NCBI GenBank assembly: GCA_035642715.1 | Contig: DASQRW010000137.1 | Location: 1 to 31,087, forward strand | DNA: 31,087 bases | Source: JAJNBK01 sp035642715 | Lineage (GTDB): Archaea > Thermoproteota > Nitrososphaeria > Nitrososphaerales > Nitrososphaeraceae | Reading direction: 5' to 3' | In this document: piece after piece, positions 15,219 through 25,400 of the stretch | Numbering within the stretch: position 1 is the stretch's first letter | How the letters are laid out: every line of letters starts with the position of its first letter | Translations under genes and position numbers: made by a program | The notes under the pieces: model-generated | Databases searched by the model: none | The model's input: only the letters and a program-made list of their open reading frames with translations | What the model was told of the DNA's origin: nothing

Positions 15219-16897
15219 TTATCTTCTTATATTTTGGGTCAATGGTACTGCAATCAGATGAGACACAAAGGGTAGAGTATTACCAACAATAAATGAATTT
15301 ACCCGAACTTCTATCTTACGATCTTCCACAGTTAATCGTTCATGATGTTGATGCATATGTTCAGCCCACGATCCTACAGTAAAGATCTCGTAATACAGAT
15401 TTGGATCCGAATCATCACGATATAAACCCCAATTTATTGCACCATCACGCAAACGCATTCTTCTTAGTTCTATTATAGCTAGAACAAAATAATCTAATGT
15501 TTTTGGATGGATATGGTATTCTAGTTTTACTAAAACCGGTCCATCTTGTAGATTAGGTTCGATTACCATCATTGGTTCAGGCCAATGTCTTGAGGGTGTT
15601 TTATTTATGTCCTTTAGATCTCCTGTCAGTTTATATTTAATTACAACTACCAGACTGAAGATAGTCCCTATTGCAGCAAACAAGAAGGCATATTGAACTC
15701 CATAGTACTGTGCTACCAATCCCCATATTGCACTTCCTAACGCTATGGATCCTTGGTATATCAGCAAATATATAGAAAGTCCTCTTGCACCAACCCATTT
15801 TGGACTGATTTAAACATTGAATAATGTAGACTCGAGATAATGAATATCCATCCTGATCCAGCAGTCATCAATGCTATCGATAAGACGGCTAAATTATTCA
15901 CAAAGGAAAGAACCAACATAACAACTGCAAGCAAGATTATTGATAATGTAACAATTTGCTCAAAATGCTTTAGCCTTCTTAGTATAGGATATAATGTAAT
16001 TCCTCCTATTATAGAACCTGCGCCAAAAGAAGACAGCAGCAGCCCATATCCTAATACTCCTAGAGTTATCGTCTGCTGGCTCGCTAATACAGGAAGAAGA
16101 GCAGGTATAATGCTTCCAAAAAATGCAAATGCAGTAACACGAACAAACATTGATTGAGCTTGAGGAGAATTATACACATAATGCAATCCTGATTTAATTG
16201 CATCTATGACATGCTCTGGCGGCAATTCTGTCTTGGGAGAAGAAACTGTTCTCATTCTTCGCCATCGATAAATTATGACAATTATTACTACAATGGTTAA
16301 TGCATTAAGTAAAAATAAGTATCCTGGATTTGCATTGATAAGAACTAAACTACCAATTAATGGTCCCATGGCAATGCCTATGTTGGCCGCCACACTCACC
16401 AAAGTTATGGTTTTGTGAACTTCTGTCCTGAAAACCATCTCACTTGCAGCAATGAGCGACATTGGCATATTCATGGCAACCCCGATTCCAAGCACAAAAG
16501 TAAGTACTAACAAAATTGATGGTGTAATTAAATTATATATTGTAAGAATGCTCAGAATAAGAGCTACAATAAGCATCCAACTTCTAATAAACAAAAGGAA
16601 TTTGCGACGGTCGAAAATATCTGAAAGAGCACCTGTCGGCACCGTAAACAATACCACGGCTAGACTTGTACTTGCTTGTATCATAGCGATTAAAAATGGA
16701 GAATGCGTTAGTGTAGTCATTAACCATGAAGATCCAATAACTTGCATAGAGTTGCCAATATTTGTAATTATTAGTCCTATCCAAAATAATAAGAATATTT
16801 GATGATTTAGAACAGGCATCCATAATGATTTATATTTTTGTTCTTCTTCTTCTTGCTTTTTGAGATTATCATAATTCTTCTCGTCACTGTCTTCCAT
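15219..16897 (-). pseudogene. MFS_3-family exporter with C-terminal ABM-like domain, frameshifted
   Basis: ATG 16897 opens 378 codons that end at 15761. The true continuation (SPKWVGARGLSIYLLIYQGS...) runs in another frame to 15219. Together they make about 555 residues, normal for MFS_3 exporters. The first part has the family start (FLLFWIGLIITNIGNSMQVI), the loop DIFDRRKFLL and about ten membrane helices. After the shift come helices 11-12 and a soluble tail with LEYHIHP, ELRRMRLRDGAINWGLYRD and SWAEHMHQHHERLTVEDR, the ABM-like domain typical of this family. The shift lies at about 15800-15830, inside the loop before helix 11. Relatives export siderophores or drugs. As assembled the protein would lose two helices and its tail; a sequencing error must be excluded. 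Confidence 0.85.
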
Positions 16898-17148
16898 AAT
16901 ATATCATAATTTCATTTGTATAGTTCTGTATATATGATTCTGTTAACTCATTTAAAGAAATATAAGGGGAATTAGGCTCTGTTCAGTTAACATTAAACCT
17001 ATAGCTGAAGATATCCTATTTACTTCTCTCCTATACTCTTAAGAAATAGAACATCTTAAAAGTACATCTTCTATGCATTACACTTGTACTTTTCGGTCTA
17101 TCTTTAAGAGGACATCGCAGCATTTATCGCTATTCGTGAGGAGAAACC

Positions 17149-17304
17149 ATGTTTCAATATGGAATTGGATTTCAGTATTACAAGCCCGAGAAGACATTCC
17201 ATATGAAAAGAAAAGGGATTTATGAATTTATAGTTGATGATGATGAAACTCTGATGAAAGGAGGAAATGAATTAGTTTGGTTATGTAGATTGCAACTGAA
17301 CTAA
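17149..17304 (+). CDS. 51-residue hypothetical protein
   Basis: ATG 17149 is preceded by GAGGAG with ideal spacing (GTGAGGAGAAACC-ATG), one of the better ribosome-binding sites here. The product (MFQYGIGFQYYKPEKTFHMK...) is aromatic-rich at the N-terminus, has an acidic DDDE patch in the middle and ends VWLCRLQLN. No signal peptide or known motif. Divergent from the MFS gene; a shared control region lies between them. Function unknown. Confidence 0.5.
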   Translation: MFQYGIGFQYYKPEKTFHMKRKGIYEFIVDDDETLMKGGNELVWLCRLQLN

Positions 17305-17731
17305 AAGCTAAGACAATTCTTCGAATACGTCTATCATACGAAAAGAGTATATGCTTATTGCAGCGCATTTTACATACGATCATTAGCAGTAGGAAAGTAT
17401 GGAAAATATCCTATATCTATTACTGATGGTGGTACATACTTATATCCTCAAGCTTGTAAATTCCTCAAACAAAAAAAACAACATCATATTATTCATTTGC
17501 CATATGAGAAAAGTATATTGTGAAGAACCATTCAGTATCCAAAATAAAGATAGAACTGAAAGTTTTGATGGATATATCCATGTAGAAAGGAAAGAAGATG
17601 TAAATTAGAACACATTTTAAATTGGTTTAGAATGTTTATTGATATATATAATAGAACAATTCCCAGCTTCGTTGTTAAGTGAACACAGCCGTGTCATATA
17701 AACAAAATGTATGTATTAGTCATCATTATTT
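17305..17731. other. Spacer with one doubtful ORF
   Basis: A 69-codon frame at 17399-17608 (plus) has a hydrophobic N-terminus and a charged end (MRKVYCEEPFSIQNKDRTES...). The last 30 residues look coding but there is no ribosome-binding site, so I leave it as a possible remnant. Nothing else seen. Confidence 0.35.
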
Positions 17732-18520
17732 TTATGGAGGAGCTTTAACTGTCACTTTAAAAGTGATTCAGATCGTATGCTCCATTTCTTTGGACTACAA
17801 TCTTAATATCCCATTCACCAGGTTGGCTTAAATAACCTCCCTCAGTGATATATACTCCGTTTTCTAGTTTGTGCAAATTTTTGACAACTGGTCCTATTCC
17901 AGCCTGTATGTTATTAAATTGTATTATGACATTCTTTATATTTGTAGAAGACTTACCTGATGCATCAGTAAGTGTTACATTGAAGCTATTACTTATACCA
18001 GCATAAAATGGTGTTATTTTATACTGCAAATTTACATTATCGATTGTGATTTGATCAGAGAATGTATTATTTTGATTAGATGAGATAGTCTGACCTGCCT
18101 GTGCAGATTTGATGGTAAATACATAAGAACCTTTTGTTATGTGTCCGTCATCGCGAGATAACGCAAGCCAGGAGACAGTATAAACTCCAGGTGCAAGTTT
18201 ATTATATCTAGTGTAACAGCAGCTTGTCTATCGTTTTGCCCTGTAATTGCATAATCGTTGTTATCTATCCGGTTATTTTTGGCATTTGTTACATGTATAT
18301 AGCTTACTTTTGGTTCTGGCCTTTCTGAAAATGATATTACCACTTTTGTAGGCAGGGATCCATTTTGTGTAAAAATCGAATTTGCCGATGGAGAATATGA
18401 TACAGGAGCTGCATGACCATAAACATTACTTGCAAATGAGGAGTACACGATAACAGTAACTAGAAATAATGTTGTTACGGCATGACTTAATAAAAAGAAA
18501 TTTTTATGCATATAAGACAA
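17732..18520 (-). pseudogene. CopC domain plus YtkA-like domain protein, frameshifted twice
   Basis: TTG 18520 or, more likely, ATG 18511 starts a signal peptide ending SNVYG-HAAPVSYSP; the His at the mature N-terminus is the usual CopC copper ligand. The CopC beta-barrel follows (PTKVVISFSERPEPKVSYIH). At about 18206 one base is missing (GATATAATAAA where GATATCAATAAA is expected); the correct frame then reads KLAPGVYTVSWLALSRDDGH, whose DGH is the second copper site, then ITKGSYVF. A linker leads to a YtkA-like domain (QAGIGPVV, GEWDIKIVVQ). A second indel in TTTT near 17755 moves the end, which would otherwise read HFKVTVKAPP and stop at 17732. The intact protein would be about 260 residues, a periplasmic-type copper-binding protein. 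Its YtkA part resembles that of the fusion at 22491. Confidence 0.8.
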
Positions 18521-18541
18521 GCATTTGTATCTAGGTCTTAA

Positions 18542-18553
18542 ACTTTATAGTAC
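18542..18553 (-). promoter_or_regulatory. TATA promoter of the CopC-YtkA gene (shared motif)
   Basis: On the minus strand GTACTATAAAGT lies about 25-35 bases before the start. The core TACTATAAAG recurs upstream of the copC-copD fusion (22441) and of the secreted protein at 26692, each 30-50 bases before the start codon as expected for an archaeal TATA box. Confidence 0.5.
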
Positions 18554-18748
18554 ACCTCTCGAATAAAGATTAAAAAGGTATTATTAAAAAAGGGATAATA
18601 GTAATATCATTCTATTTCTCTGTGAAAAGAGTGTCTGACACCCTTATCGAGCAATTAGATATTAAAAGATGCTGACATAATTGAATGATTTTCTGCATTT
18701 GTCTATTATGCATTCTAATGAGTGCGCAGTTTTAGAAATGGAGGTATT

Positions 18749-18811
18749 ATGAAGAAATCACCATCTGCGGTCTTTATAGCATCAGACCTAAAGATACATC
18801 CATCAAGTTAA
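18749..18811 (+). CDS. Possible 20-residue peptide with strong ribosome-binding site
   Basis: GGAGG sits six bases before the ATG at 18749. The product is MKKSPSAVFIASDLKIHPSS. Too short to judge by composition; the ribosome-binding site is the only support. Could be a micro-protein or a truncated gene start. Confidence 0.25.
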   Translation: MKKSPSAVFIASDLKIHPSS

Positions 18812-19112
18812 TGTGCTATCTGCCATAAGATTTTTTATATGGATGGTTTTGATGAGCTTTAAACACTAAACTTTAGTAAACTAAAAAATTCATTAATTTT
18901 TGGACTTATTTAACTAAGAGAATTGAATTTTGGTATTTTTTCTTCTTTTATAATTTGATCCCCAGGTTTTCATTTGAGGAGATATATGTGCATAGATAGC
19001 ATTGATACATTGATACCATTAAAAATAATATTTTAGGGAGCAGTGTAAACTATTTTGCTATTTCTGCTAGACGTTTACATATTATGAGCTGGTAAGTTTA
19101 CAGAATCTATTT

Positions 19113-19136
19113 AATATATATATATATATATATATA
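19113..19136. repeat. AT dinucleotide microsatellite
   Basis: An uninterrupted AT run of about 24 bases in the spacer downstream of the minus-strand regulator gene. A similar but interrupted run occurs at about 19994-20022. Confidence 0.85.
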
Positions 19137-19248
19137 GCATATAATTATGCTAAAAATAAATCTCTTGATGGATAAAAAGAGCAAATAGACAAATCAACAC
19201 TTGAATTATATAAATTATATTTATCTATTAACTTATGCTATACTAAAT

Positions 19249-19755
19249 CTAAACTACTGTTTTTCTATATTTGGCAACTATTTTAGATACTTTCTCTTTA
19301 TTCCTTATTTTATATACATGAAGCTTGTTGTGGCTAACTGAGATTATTTTCACATTGGCAAGCCTTTTCAGATGCCATGAGACAGTAGATGGTACTTTGT
19401 TTGTGTGTTTTACAATATCTTTAAAAGTAGAGTGACCTTGTTTGAGCAATAATTCTATTATCTGTCTCGTAGTATTATTTCTGATGTATGCTATAACGTG
19501 AAATTCTTTAGTCTTAATACCTTTTGGATAATATCTTGTTACTCTATTATCGTGCCTATTAACTTTTATACCTCTTGATACCTCGAGAATTTTCAGATGA
19601 TAAGAAAGTACACCGTTGGCTAGCCCTGTTAGTCTTAAAAGCTCCCTATATCTTACTCCCGGATTTTTAACAATATATTTCAAGATCTTGGATTTATTCT
19701 TATTAATTTTGATATTTCGTGCAGCTTTAGTCCTTTGCTCTTTGATATTTAACAC
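19249..19755 (-). CDS. Double winged-helix transcriptional regulator (paralogue A)
   Basis: 168 residues from GTG 19755. Two winged-helix domains of the ArsR/MarR-like archaeal type in tandem. Domain 1 (about 22-75) has RYRELLRLTGL and the recognition helix NGVLSYHLKILE, then a wing with RHDNRVTRYYP. Domain 2 (about 88-150) has HSTFKDIVKHT and VPSTVSWHLKRL. Highly basic, so DNA-binding; no metal or ligand motif and no cysteine. It is a close paralogue of the regulator at 20588-21136, transcribed away from it. A TATACTGTA half-site lies 15-27 bases before its start, so self-regulation is likely. Its place among CopC/CopD genes suggests metal- or envelope-responsive control, which is inference. 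Confidence 0.88.
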   Translation of the reverse strand: MLNIKEQRTKAARNIKINKNKSKILKYIVKNPGVRYRELLRLTGLANGVLSYHLKILEVSRGIKVNRHDNRVTRYYPKGIKTKEFHVIAYIRNNTTRQIIELLLKQGHSTFKDIVKHTNKVPSTVSWHLKRLANVKIISVSHNKLHVYKIRNKEKVSKIVAKYRKTVV

Positions 19756-19769
19756 CCCAGGTAAGGTAG

Positions 19770-19781
19770 TAATACAGTATA
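19770..19781 (-). promoter_or_regulatory. Half-operator in front of regulator A
   Basis: TATACTGTATTA on the minus strand matches one arm of the palindrome at 19920-19940 in nine of ten positions (AATACAGTAT versus ATTACAGTAT on the plus strand). It overlaps the likely core promoter of the minus-strand regulator. Confidence 0.45.
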
Positions 19782-19919
19782 GTTAAAAAAATTCTTTGCT
19801 TCTTATTTCCCTATCAACATAATTTTATAGTAGGTTGTAAAAACTTCCTTTTCTCAGATATGTGTTAATAATTAATAGGTAAAATAGGTGAATGAATACG
19901 ATATTGCTTTTTATTGTGT

Positions 19920-19940
19920 ATACTGTAATTATTACAGTAT
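19920..19940. promoter_or_regulatory. 21-base perfect palindrome, likely operator
   Basis: TACTGTAAT, a central T, and ATTACAGTA, extended by one further matching base on each side. Both arms are exact. It lies in the 420-base region between the two divergent regulator units and shares TATACTGTA with a half-site before regulator A. A dimeric winged-helix protein, probably one of the two regulators, is the obvious candidate to bind it. Confidence 0.65.
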
Positions 19941-20177
19941 TAGCTCCATAATATTTGTAAAGTAATTTTACTTCATTGTAGTGAATGCAGAACATATATA
20001 TATATACATATATATATATATTATAAGAAAACGTTATCGGAACGTCATATCAATGTAGGAATTTTTAGTATAAAGGAAAACTTGAAGAATACAAGTTTTG
20101 TTTTTTCTAATGCAGTAAACATTCGATGTTTGTACCATATTAGTTAAATTAGAGTAAATGTACAACTAATATTGGTT

Positions 20178-20591
20178 ATGCAGTCAAGAGGAGAACCATT
20201 ACAGAATATTATCACTAGTAAATACAAATTATTTATAATTATATCTGTATCGGTAATTTCTATATTGACTATCCCTGTGATTTTTCCACACCTTACACAT
20301 ACAAATATGATTTATCATATTTTCCTTCATATAGTAAGTCTCATTATAGCTATCTTTCTTAACGTTGTATCAATTCTTGCCTATAAGAGAAATGGTGGTG
20401 CCAGGTTGTTATTTATGTCCCTTGGTTTTCTCTCACTTGCGATAGTCGAAATAATGTATGTATATTATTCTACGATCGAAGTAGAGGATACGACAATTCC
20501 TGGAGTTAACATAGAGATACCGCACATAATTTTACTTGTAATGCTTACCCTATTTGGCATTGGAGTGTTTAAGGTGAATAACAAATTTTGA
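20178..20591 (+). CDS. Four-helix membrane protein coupled to a winged-helix regulator
   Basis: 137 residues from ATG 20178 (MQSRGEPLQN; an upstream TTG at 20172 would add two). Four membrane helices at about 17-36, 44-69, 75-97 and 110-132 with short loops and no large soluble domain. The loop between helices 3 and 4 is acidic (EVEDTTIPG). Helices 2 and 4 contain histidines (YHIFLHIV, EIPHIILL) that could bind a metal or ligand. It ends with TTGA shared with the start of the next gene, so the two are translated together. Small four-helix proteins beside HTH genes are known in other archaea; I infer a membrane sensor or tether for the regulator. No firm family. Confidence 0.8.
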   Translation: MQSRGEPLQNIITSKYKLFIIISVSVISILTIPVIFPHLTHTNMIYHIFLHIVSLIIAIFLNVVSILAYKRNGGARLLFMSLGFLSLAIVEIMYVYYSTIEVEDTTIPGVNIEIPHIILLVMLTLFGIGVFKVNNKF

Positions 20592-21136
20592 AATTAAGCA
20601 GGCAAGAAGAGATAACTGCAATAAACACCGATAATAACGATACCAAAAGGGTTATTTTAGAATATATTTATAATACTCCAGGGATCAGATACAAGGAGCT
20701 TTTACGTTTAACTCAATTAAAAAATGGTGTATTGAGTTATCATTTGACAATACTTGAAAGGCTAAATAAGATAAGGATCGATAGACACAATAAAAGGGTC
20801 ACAAGGTACTATATTGTCAATATTCCAAAAGAGGAATCAGATATTATTGGTTGTTTTAGAAATATAGTTACAAGGAAGATAGCTATATTCCTACTGCAAC
20901 ATGATTTGTGTTCCTTTAATGAAATTGTGTATCATGTAAATAAAGCTCCATCTACTGTCTCATGGCATCTTAAACGGCTCAGAGATGCTGGAATATTATC
21001 GATAATATATGAAGAGAATCATCAGCTTTATAGAGTTGCAGACAGAGACATAATTGCTAATATACTTAACAAATACAAAGAAAGCTTTGTAGATAAAGTT
21101 CTGAACAATTATACAGAAATTATGGAGCAATTGTGA
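20588..21136 (+). CDS. Double winged-helix transcriptional regulator (paralogue B)
   Basis: 182 residues from TTG 20588, overlapping the stop of the membrane-protein gene by four bases. Same architecture as the regulator at 19249-19755: domain 1 with RYKELLRLTQL, NGVLSYHLTILE and RHNKRVTRYY; domain 2 with CSFNEIVYHV and APSTVSWHLKRL. It is longer at the C-terminus by a helical tail (DKVLNNYTEIMEQL) that could contact the membrane partner or form dimers. A 20-residue acidic/polar N-terminus precedes domain 1. The TTG start is supported by the overlap; no ATG lies nearby in frame. Likely binds the palindrome at 19920-19940. Confidence 0.88.
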   Translation: MKLSRQEEITAINTDNNDTKRVILEYIYNTPGIRYKELLRLTQLKNGVLSYHLTILERLNKIRIDRHNKRVTRYYIVNIPKEESDIIGCFRNIVTRKIAIFLLQHDLCSFNEIVYHVNKAPSTVSWHLKRLRDAGILSIIYEENHQLYRVADRDIIANILNKYKESFVDKVLNNYTEIMEQL

Positions 21137-21643
21137 TGATATAAAAGACCTATAATTAAGATTGATTAGATAATTACTTTTCTTATCTTTATTGTAGTAT
21201 TAAGTTTACTTTTAAGTTCATACGCGAAGTTTCTACTAATTCACTTAAAGTGCAGTAAGTCAGAGAATCTGCAATATAATGTAAAAAACAAAAATAGATC
21301 TATTAAAGCCGCTAGCAGTAGTCGATAAGAAATTTTATGTTTTTATCGGAAATTAGTATTGTTAGATGTGTTAATGTAGTAATATGACATCTTTTAGACA
21401 GGGAGTGTATAGTGTGTTTACATTTCCAATTATGTGGATAGTTAATTCATTGGCTTTCTTTTTCTCTTCCTCTTCTCCTGTCCGCTATAAGATCCAGAAT
21501 ATGTATCATTATTGACATTGCTACAACAATATCTGGACTAATTTATGGAATAAGAAAGAAAGTAAAAAAATTCATTAGAGTAGTAGCGTATACTGATATA
21601 ATTCGTATTAGGTAATAAGTAACAAACTAAAGATACTTTAAAA
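21137..21643. other. Convergent spacer
   Basis: About 500 bases between the 3' ends of regulator B and the minus-strand secreted protein. A start-less 33-codon open stretch (about 21515-21616, ending VAYTDIIRIR) may be debris. Nothing else recognised. Confidence 0.4.
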
Positions 21644-22360
21644 TTAAGAACTTTTCCGAGAAAATGCTACCGCTGCTATTACTATTCCTGCAACACCAAC
21701 GCCCGTTCCTGTTATACCTATCATGTAGGATCTATCTGCTGTGTTTTTCACATCCTGAAATGATTTCTGCATATTTGCATCATTTTTAGCCAAGATATCT
21801 ATATCACCTTTAGTAGCATCAATATCATTTGTTAATTGGCTGAGGATTCCTTCAACTTTTGCTCCAATGCTAGTGGCAGGAGTATTAGTATTACCCTCAA
21901 TGGAATCGCCAGAATCTGGAAAAGAGAGCTTTTGCTTTCCTTCTACGTCATCTAATGGTATTTCAGCATTGACAATACTCTGCTCTTGTATCGTTCCATT
22001 CAATACCAAACTATATGATCCTAGCCTTGTTGGAATCATCTTAGCTTCATATAGTCCTGCTGACTGTTCGGATGGTTCAAAATCAAGAGTCTTTGTTACT
22101 CCACCGTACTTTACCAGGAGATAAATTCCAGCTAAGGCATTTCTTACTGGAGTATAACTGCTTTCAGTTCCTTTGTTTACTTGAACAATAACATTATTTA
22201 TCTCACCGACAATTGGTGGCTCATTACTCCAACCGGCCTCCACTGTAAAATTACCAAATGTCTCAGATATGTGAGCATATATAGGCACGTGAGTGTTAGA
22301 AATAAAAACAGTAATCAGAAATAACACAGCAAACATCAAGGCCATTACATTAAATTTCAT
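21644..22360 (-). CDS. Secreted, membrane-anchored protein of CopD neighbourhoods
   Basis: 238 residues from ATG 22360. Signal peptide about 1-29 (cleavage IYA-H), leaving a His at the mature N-terminus as in CopC. A beta-sandwich follows (about 36-130) with the signature VEAGWSNEPPIVGEINNVIV, TKTLDFEP, GLYEAKMIPTRLGSYSLVLNG. Then comes a helical, probably coiled segment (about 165-210) and a C-terminal membrane anchor (about 213-232) with a basic end (SRKSS). Similar proteins stand beside CopC/CopD genes in several bacteria and archaea. A role in copper binding or delivery outside the membrane is inferred. Divergent from the fusion gene at 22491 with 130 bases between. Confidence 0.78.
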   Translation of the reverse strand: MKFNVMALMFAVLFLITVFISNTHVPIYAHISETFGNFTVEAGWSNEPPIVGEINNVIVQVNKGTESSYTPVRNALAGIYLLVKYGGVTKTLDFEPSEQSAGLYEAKMIPTRLGSYSLVLNGTIQEQSIVNAEIPLDDVEGKQKLSFPDSGDSIEGNTNTPATSIGAKVEGILSQLTNDIDATKGDIDILAKNDANMQKSFQDVKNTADRSYMIGITGTGVGVAGIVIAAVAFSRKSS

Positions 22361-22440
22361 TTTAATATTGAAAATATACGTTGTTATATTATCATTTACG
22401 AAGAATCATGGTCTGAATCTTTGTGGTTCTTTGGTGAATA

Positions 22441-22451
22441 TACTATAAAGG
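22441..22451 (+). promoter_or_regulatory. TATA promoter of the CopC-CopD fusion (shared motif)
   Basis: TACTATAAAGG about 40-50 bases before ATG 22491, giving a short leader. Same core as before 18520 and 26692. A second TATAAA at 22460-22465 would give an almost leaderless transcript. Confidence 0.45.
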
Positions 22452-22490
22452 CAAAATGCTATAAACATAACATCGATATTATACTTTATA

Positions 22491-25400
22491 ATGAGCAGAC
22501 ATTTTGCTAGACCATATTACCATCATGTTTCAAGCTCTATTATGGTGGTTGCGGTATTTTCAATTTTAATGTCGATTTCTTTACCATATATACCTGAATC
22601 ATATGCTCATGCTTTTGTGATAAATAGCAATCCCTCTTCTTCACAAACTTTAAAATCACCGCCTACAAAAGTCGAAGTTTACCTAAGTGAACCTGTTGAT
22701 CTAAGATACAGTAAACTGAATGTTATAGGTCCAGACGGAAAGCAGATAGACATCAAGAACGTACAATATGCTAACGGGGATGAAGCTGCATTAAGTGTTA
22801 CACTTTCCCCCGATATCAAGGATGGAATATACACAGTCTCTATAAAAATGCTCTCTCAAATAGACGGTCATGTTACAGACAATGCTTTTGTATTTGGAGT
22901 AGGTGAGGCAGTAGTTCCAAATAGTATTTCAAGTGAACGTCTGCAGCAGTCGTCAGGGTCTTCTTCTCAACTATCAATACTTGATGCAATCGCAAGGTTT
23001 CCTGCACTAGTAGGTCAAGTTATGATTGTTGGTGCAGCCTTTGGAACTCTATGGTTATGGAAACCTGTGTCTAAAATTAATTGGTTGAAAAGTGCTTTTG
23101 CACAAACAAGGAATAGAGTTGACAGGAGTCTAGTAAGATTGATAGTAATTGGTTCTGTTATATTAGTTGTATCTGATTTCGGCATGATTTATGTTCAAGC
23201 TTATTCTATCAATACTGGAATAGCTGATGCTATTGCCACAAAGTTTGGTACCATATGGATCGCTAGAACTGTGGAATCTTTTGTAATACTTGCTATTGCA
23301 GCAGTTGTATACCTAAAGTTGAAAAAAACAAGTTCTGCAATTCCATCTAAGTATGATATCTTGACTATGATAGTAGTCGGTATTGCAATACTTGTGACTA
23401 CTACTTTGATCGGACACAGTGCTGCTATTGGTAACACAATACCAATTACAATAGATTTTATTCATAATTTAGCAGCCTCAATATGGATTGGTTCTGTGAT
23501 TTACCTTGCCTTTGTTGTAGTTCCTGAAATAAAGCAAGCACCCCTAGATGAATATGTTAAAGCTTCGGCAGTGTCAATCATAATTCCAAGGTTTTCAACT
23601 ATCACTGTATTGATACTTGGAATAATAGTAATTACAGGACCGTTTCTGTTATATATTCTTGAAAATAATATATTCTTAACTTTAGCATCTTTGTACGGAA
23701 AAGCGCTTATAGCAAAATTAGTACTCGCTGCAGTTATGATAAGTATAGGAGGATATAATCAGATAGTAATACACAGACAAGCTCTAAAGGTCGCTGCTAT
23801 TGCTATGTCTACATCATCATCAACATTACTGACAAGAAATCTTGGTAGTAGAAAAATTAGTCCAATGAAAAGAAGACAAGGCGCGGCCCAGCAAACAGCA
23901 AATAATAATCATAATGAATTACCATCTTCCTCTTCTTCCCCCTCTAATTCATACAGACCATACAATTCACATAAGAATGCTGTTTCAAAATTGAACACGA
24001 GTACAAAGGTTGAAGCAATTATCGGAATTCTGCTACTTGCAGCTGTTGCCGTATTGGTTAATACAGGATTGCCAGCAAGCGAGTTCCAGAGCCAACAACA
24101 ACAACAACTACAACAACAGATACAAACACAGGCTAAGACTTTGCCTTCAGAAAATATAAAATATCAAACATTTACAAAGTTCGTAGAAAATGGTAGCAGA
24201 GTCAGGCTAATAATAGAGCCATTCACTCCAGGTAATAATAATTTCAAAATATCATTTTTGAATCAAAACAGAAATCTTCTGGATATAAAATCTGTGAAGA
24301 TGAAACTTACTCAGATAGAACAAGGCATAGGTCCAATAGAAGTAGAAACAAAGAAAATTTCTAAGGGGATATTTTCTGCTAATGCTGCTTTTGGTTTATC
24401 TGGGGAATGGAATGTACTAGTCGAAGCGTTTCAGAATAAGCCAAATTCACTTAATATCGTTGCAACCTATAACTTATTTGTCAAACCCAACCTGGATCAA
24501 ATAAAGTTTAATGTAAAAGAATTTAGAATACCTGGTAATAATAGCCAACCTCTGTACCCTCTCTATGATAATAGTCGTAATGTAATATGGGTAGGAGATA
24601 CAGTAATTGATAGTAGTAGAATATTTGAGTTTAACCTAAACTCAAATAAATTTACAGAACATGATATCAATGATACTAGTATTGTGACTGTTATGGCTTT
24701 AGACCATAATAATCAACTATGGTATGCTGACCCCTTAATGAGACACCTCGGACAGTATGATCCAAATACCCACACAAACCAGATTTACAAAATTCCAAGT
24801 CCAAATTTCATTCTATCTGGTATGGCCATAGATAGAAGTGATAACGTATGGCTTACATCTACAAGCACTAATAATATATTGAGGTTTAACACTCAAGCTC
24901 AGAAATTCACAACCTTTCAGTTGCCAACTACAAATACGACTGCATTAGCTATCACAATAGATCCTTTAGATCAAATATGGATTGCTGAAGGGATAGGAAA
25001 AATAGCCAACATAGATCCAACTAACAACTTTAATGTTACCGAATATTCTCCAAAAGGCAAAAACAATACCCTGGCCAGTCCTATGGCGTTAGTTGCCGAT
25101 CCTATTACCGGCGATATTTATATCTCTGAATATGATTCACATACAGTATCAGTATTCAATCCAATAACAAAGACATTCAAAGAATATCCACCTTTTAATT
25201 CAAATGGCTTGCCATTGGGAATGGCACTAGATAGCAACACAAATTTGTGGATTGCTGAGAATACTATAAACAAGATAGCAACAATAGATCCACATACCGG
25301 TGAATATAAGGAAATAACAGTACCTTCACCAAATCCATCCATTCAATGGCTAACTTCAGATTTCAGAGGGAACATATGGTTTGCAGAGCAGGGAGGAAAT

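Larger units (their letters stand above)
18554..19248. other. Spacer with a short Shine-Dalgarno-led ORF and an AT run
   Basis: About 700 bases. It holds the 20-codon ORF at 18749-18811 and an (AT)n microsatellite at about 19113-19136. No other gene recognised. Confidence 0.4.

Noticed and set aside
15800..15830. Programmed frameshift in the MFS gene
   Set aside because: No clear slippery heptamer with downstream structure; ordinary indel or sequencing error is simpler.
15840..16802. Plus-strand frames inside the exporter
   Set aside because: Antisense shadows of the MFS gene.
21867..22124. 85-codon plus-strand frame
   Set aside because: Antisense of the secreted CopD-neighbour protein.
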